NCBI RefSeq assembly: GCF_900302455.1
Contig: NZ_ONZG01000003.1
Location: forward strand, 1 to 64,000
Origin: Falsiruegeria mediterranea M17
GTDB lineage: Bacteria > Pseudomonadota > Alphaproteobacteria > Rhodobacterales > Rhodobacteraceae
Length of the DNA stretch: 64,000 nt
Reading direction: 5' to 3'
In this document: in pieces, positions 63,688 to 64,000 of the stretch
Layout of the letters: every line of letters begins with the position of its first letter
Numbering within the stretch: the stretch's first letter is position 1
The notes under the pieces: model-generated
Database searches by the model: none
What the model was told of the DNA's origin: nothing
Seen by the model: the letters and a program-made list of their open reading frames with translations, nothing else
Translations under genes and position numbers: made by a program

Positions 63688-63712
63688 GCCCCCGATCACC
63701 GAAAGGCCCCCC

Positions 63713-64000
63713 ATGTCGTGCATCGACGAAACCAAAGATTTCATTGCCACCCGGATTGCGGTGCTCACGGTCTCTGACAGCCGTTCACTGGCAGAGGACC
63801 GCTCGGGCCAGGTGCTGGTTGATCGCATTGCTGACGCGGGCCATGTGCTGGCTGATCGCAAGATCATGCCAGATGAGCGCGCCGAGATCGCCGATCAACT
63901 TCGCGCCTGGGTGGCGAACCCTGAAGTTGACGTTGTGATTTCCACCGGCGGCACCGGCCTGACCGGGCGCGATGTCACTGTCGAAGCGCATCGCGACGTC
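63713..64000 (+). CDS. moaB: Molybdenum cofactor biosynthesis protein MoaB (partial, runs off the window)
   Basis: The first 96 codons are present: MSCIDETKDFIATRIAVLTV, SDSRSLAEDRSGQVLVDRIA and VVISTGGTGLTGRDVT, the MogA/MoaB molybdopterin-adenylyltransferase core. The C-terminal half lies beyond 64000. It starts 25 bases after the UDG stop. Confidence 0.92.
   Translation, partial: MSCIDETKDFIATRIAVLTVSDSRSLAEDRSGQVLVDRIADAGHVLADRKIMPDERAEIADQLRAWVANPEVDVVISTGGTGLTGRDVTVEAHRDV

Overview
The window looks like part of the main chromosome of a marine alphaproteobacterium of the Rhodobacteraceae (roseobacter group). The case rests on the gene families: a TRAP transporter (DctPQM), a plant/rhizobial-type glutamate-cysteine ligase, a carboxymuconolactone-decarboxylase-like protein, an ArfA-like OmpA protein with BON-like repeats, a methanethiol oxidase, a PyrB/inactive-PyrC pair, and separate hemC/hemE/hemF genes, all in tightly packed overlapping operons. 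No species can be named from the sequence alone.

Region 1 (1-11.4 kb) is accessory in character. It opens with the end of an IS21-type element that has cut a GntR/FCD regulator. A decayed malonyl-CoA decarboxylase fragment follows. Next comes a sulfur locus: an ABM-domain protein, an IclR regulator, methanethiol oxidase, a [2Fe-2S] ferredoxin and a CoA-binding protein. Then there is an unusual group: an animal-type haem peroxidase, an unrecognised 153-residue protein, a class III cyclase fused to SARP, TolB-like and TPR domains, and a divergent YcaO protein. Transposase scraps lie between this group and tRNA-Ser(GCT).

Region 2 (11.4-22.1 kb) is a catabolic locus for cyclic imino acids or pyroglutamate: a LysR regulator, an enolase-superfamily dehydratase/racemase, a MarR-type regulator, a D-amino-acid dehydrogenase-like flavoprotein, a TRAP transporter, a BASS-type carrier and PxpBCA 5-oxoprolinase. 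A likely pathway is uptake, then dehydration or oxidation of a proline derivative, and ATP-dependent opening of 5-oxoproline to glutamate.

Region 3 (22.1-43.1 kb) is mostly housekeeping: thiC with its TPP riboswitch, a subtilase with a separate propeptide-like protein, a D,D-carboxypeptidase, clpS, rsmC, an SDR protein and hemF, a desaturase, hemC/hemE, a CoA-transferase/racemase, a DMT exporter, a CoxG-like protein, a YadGH-type ABC exporter, an S49 peptidase, a 57-residue zinc-ribbon microprotein, a Ca2+/cation antiporter and a pteridine-reductase-like SDR.

Region 4 (43.1-64 kb) holds uvrC, a serine hydrolase, pgsA-moaD-moaE, an OmpA-family pair, ubiA, an rsmE operon, gshA, a carboxymuconolactone-decarboxylase-like gene with an in-frame TGA, a GbsR-membrane protein-desaturase operon, a YHS protein, a six-gene pyrB...plsY operon joined by 1-4-base overlaps, a cysteine-rich secreted protein, a uracil-DNA glycosylase lacking most Fe-S ligands, and the start of moaB.

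The strongest leads are the peroxidase/cyclase-SARP/YcaO group, the split propeptide-subtilase pair, a roughly 210-bp self-complementary repeat found twice (both times between convergent genes), and several genes with broken or replaced key residues.
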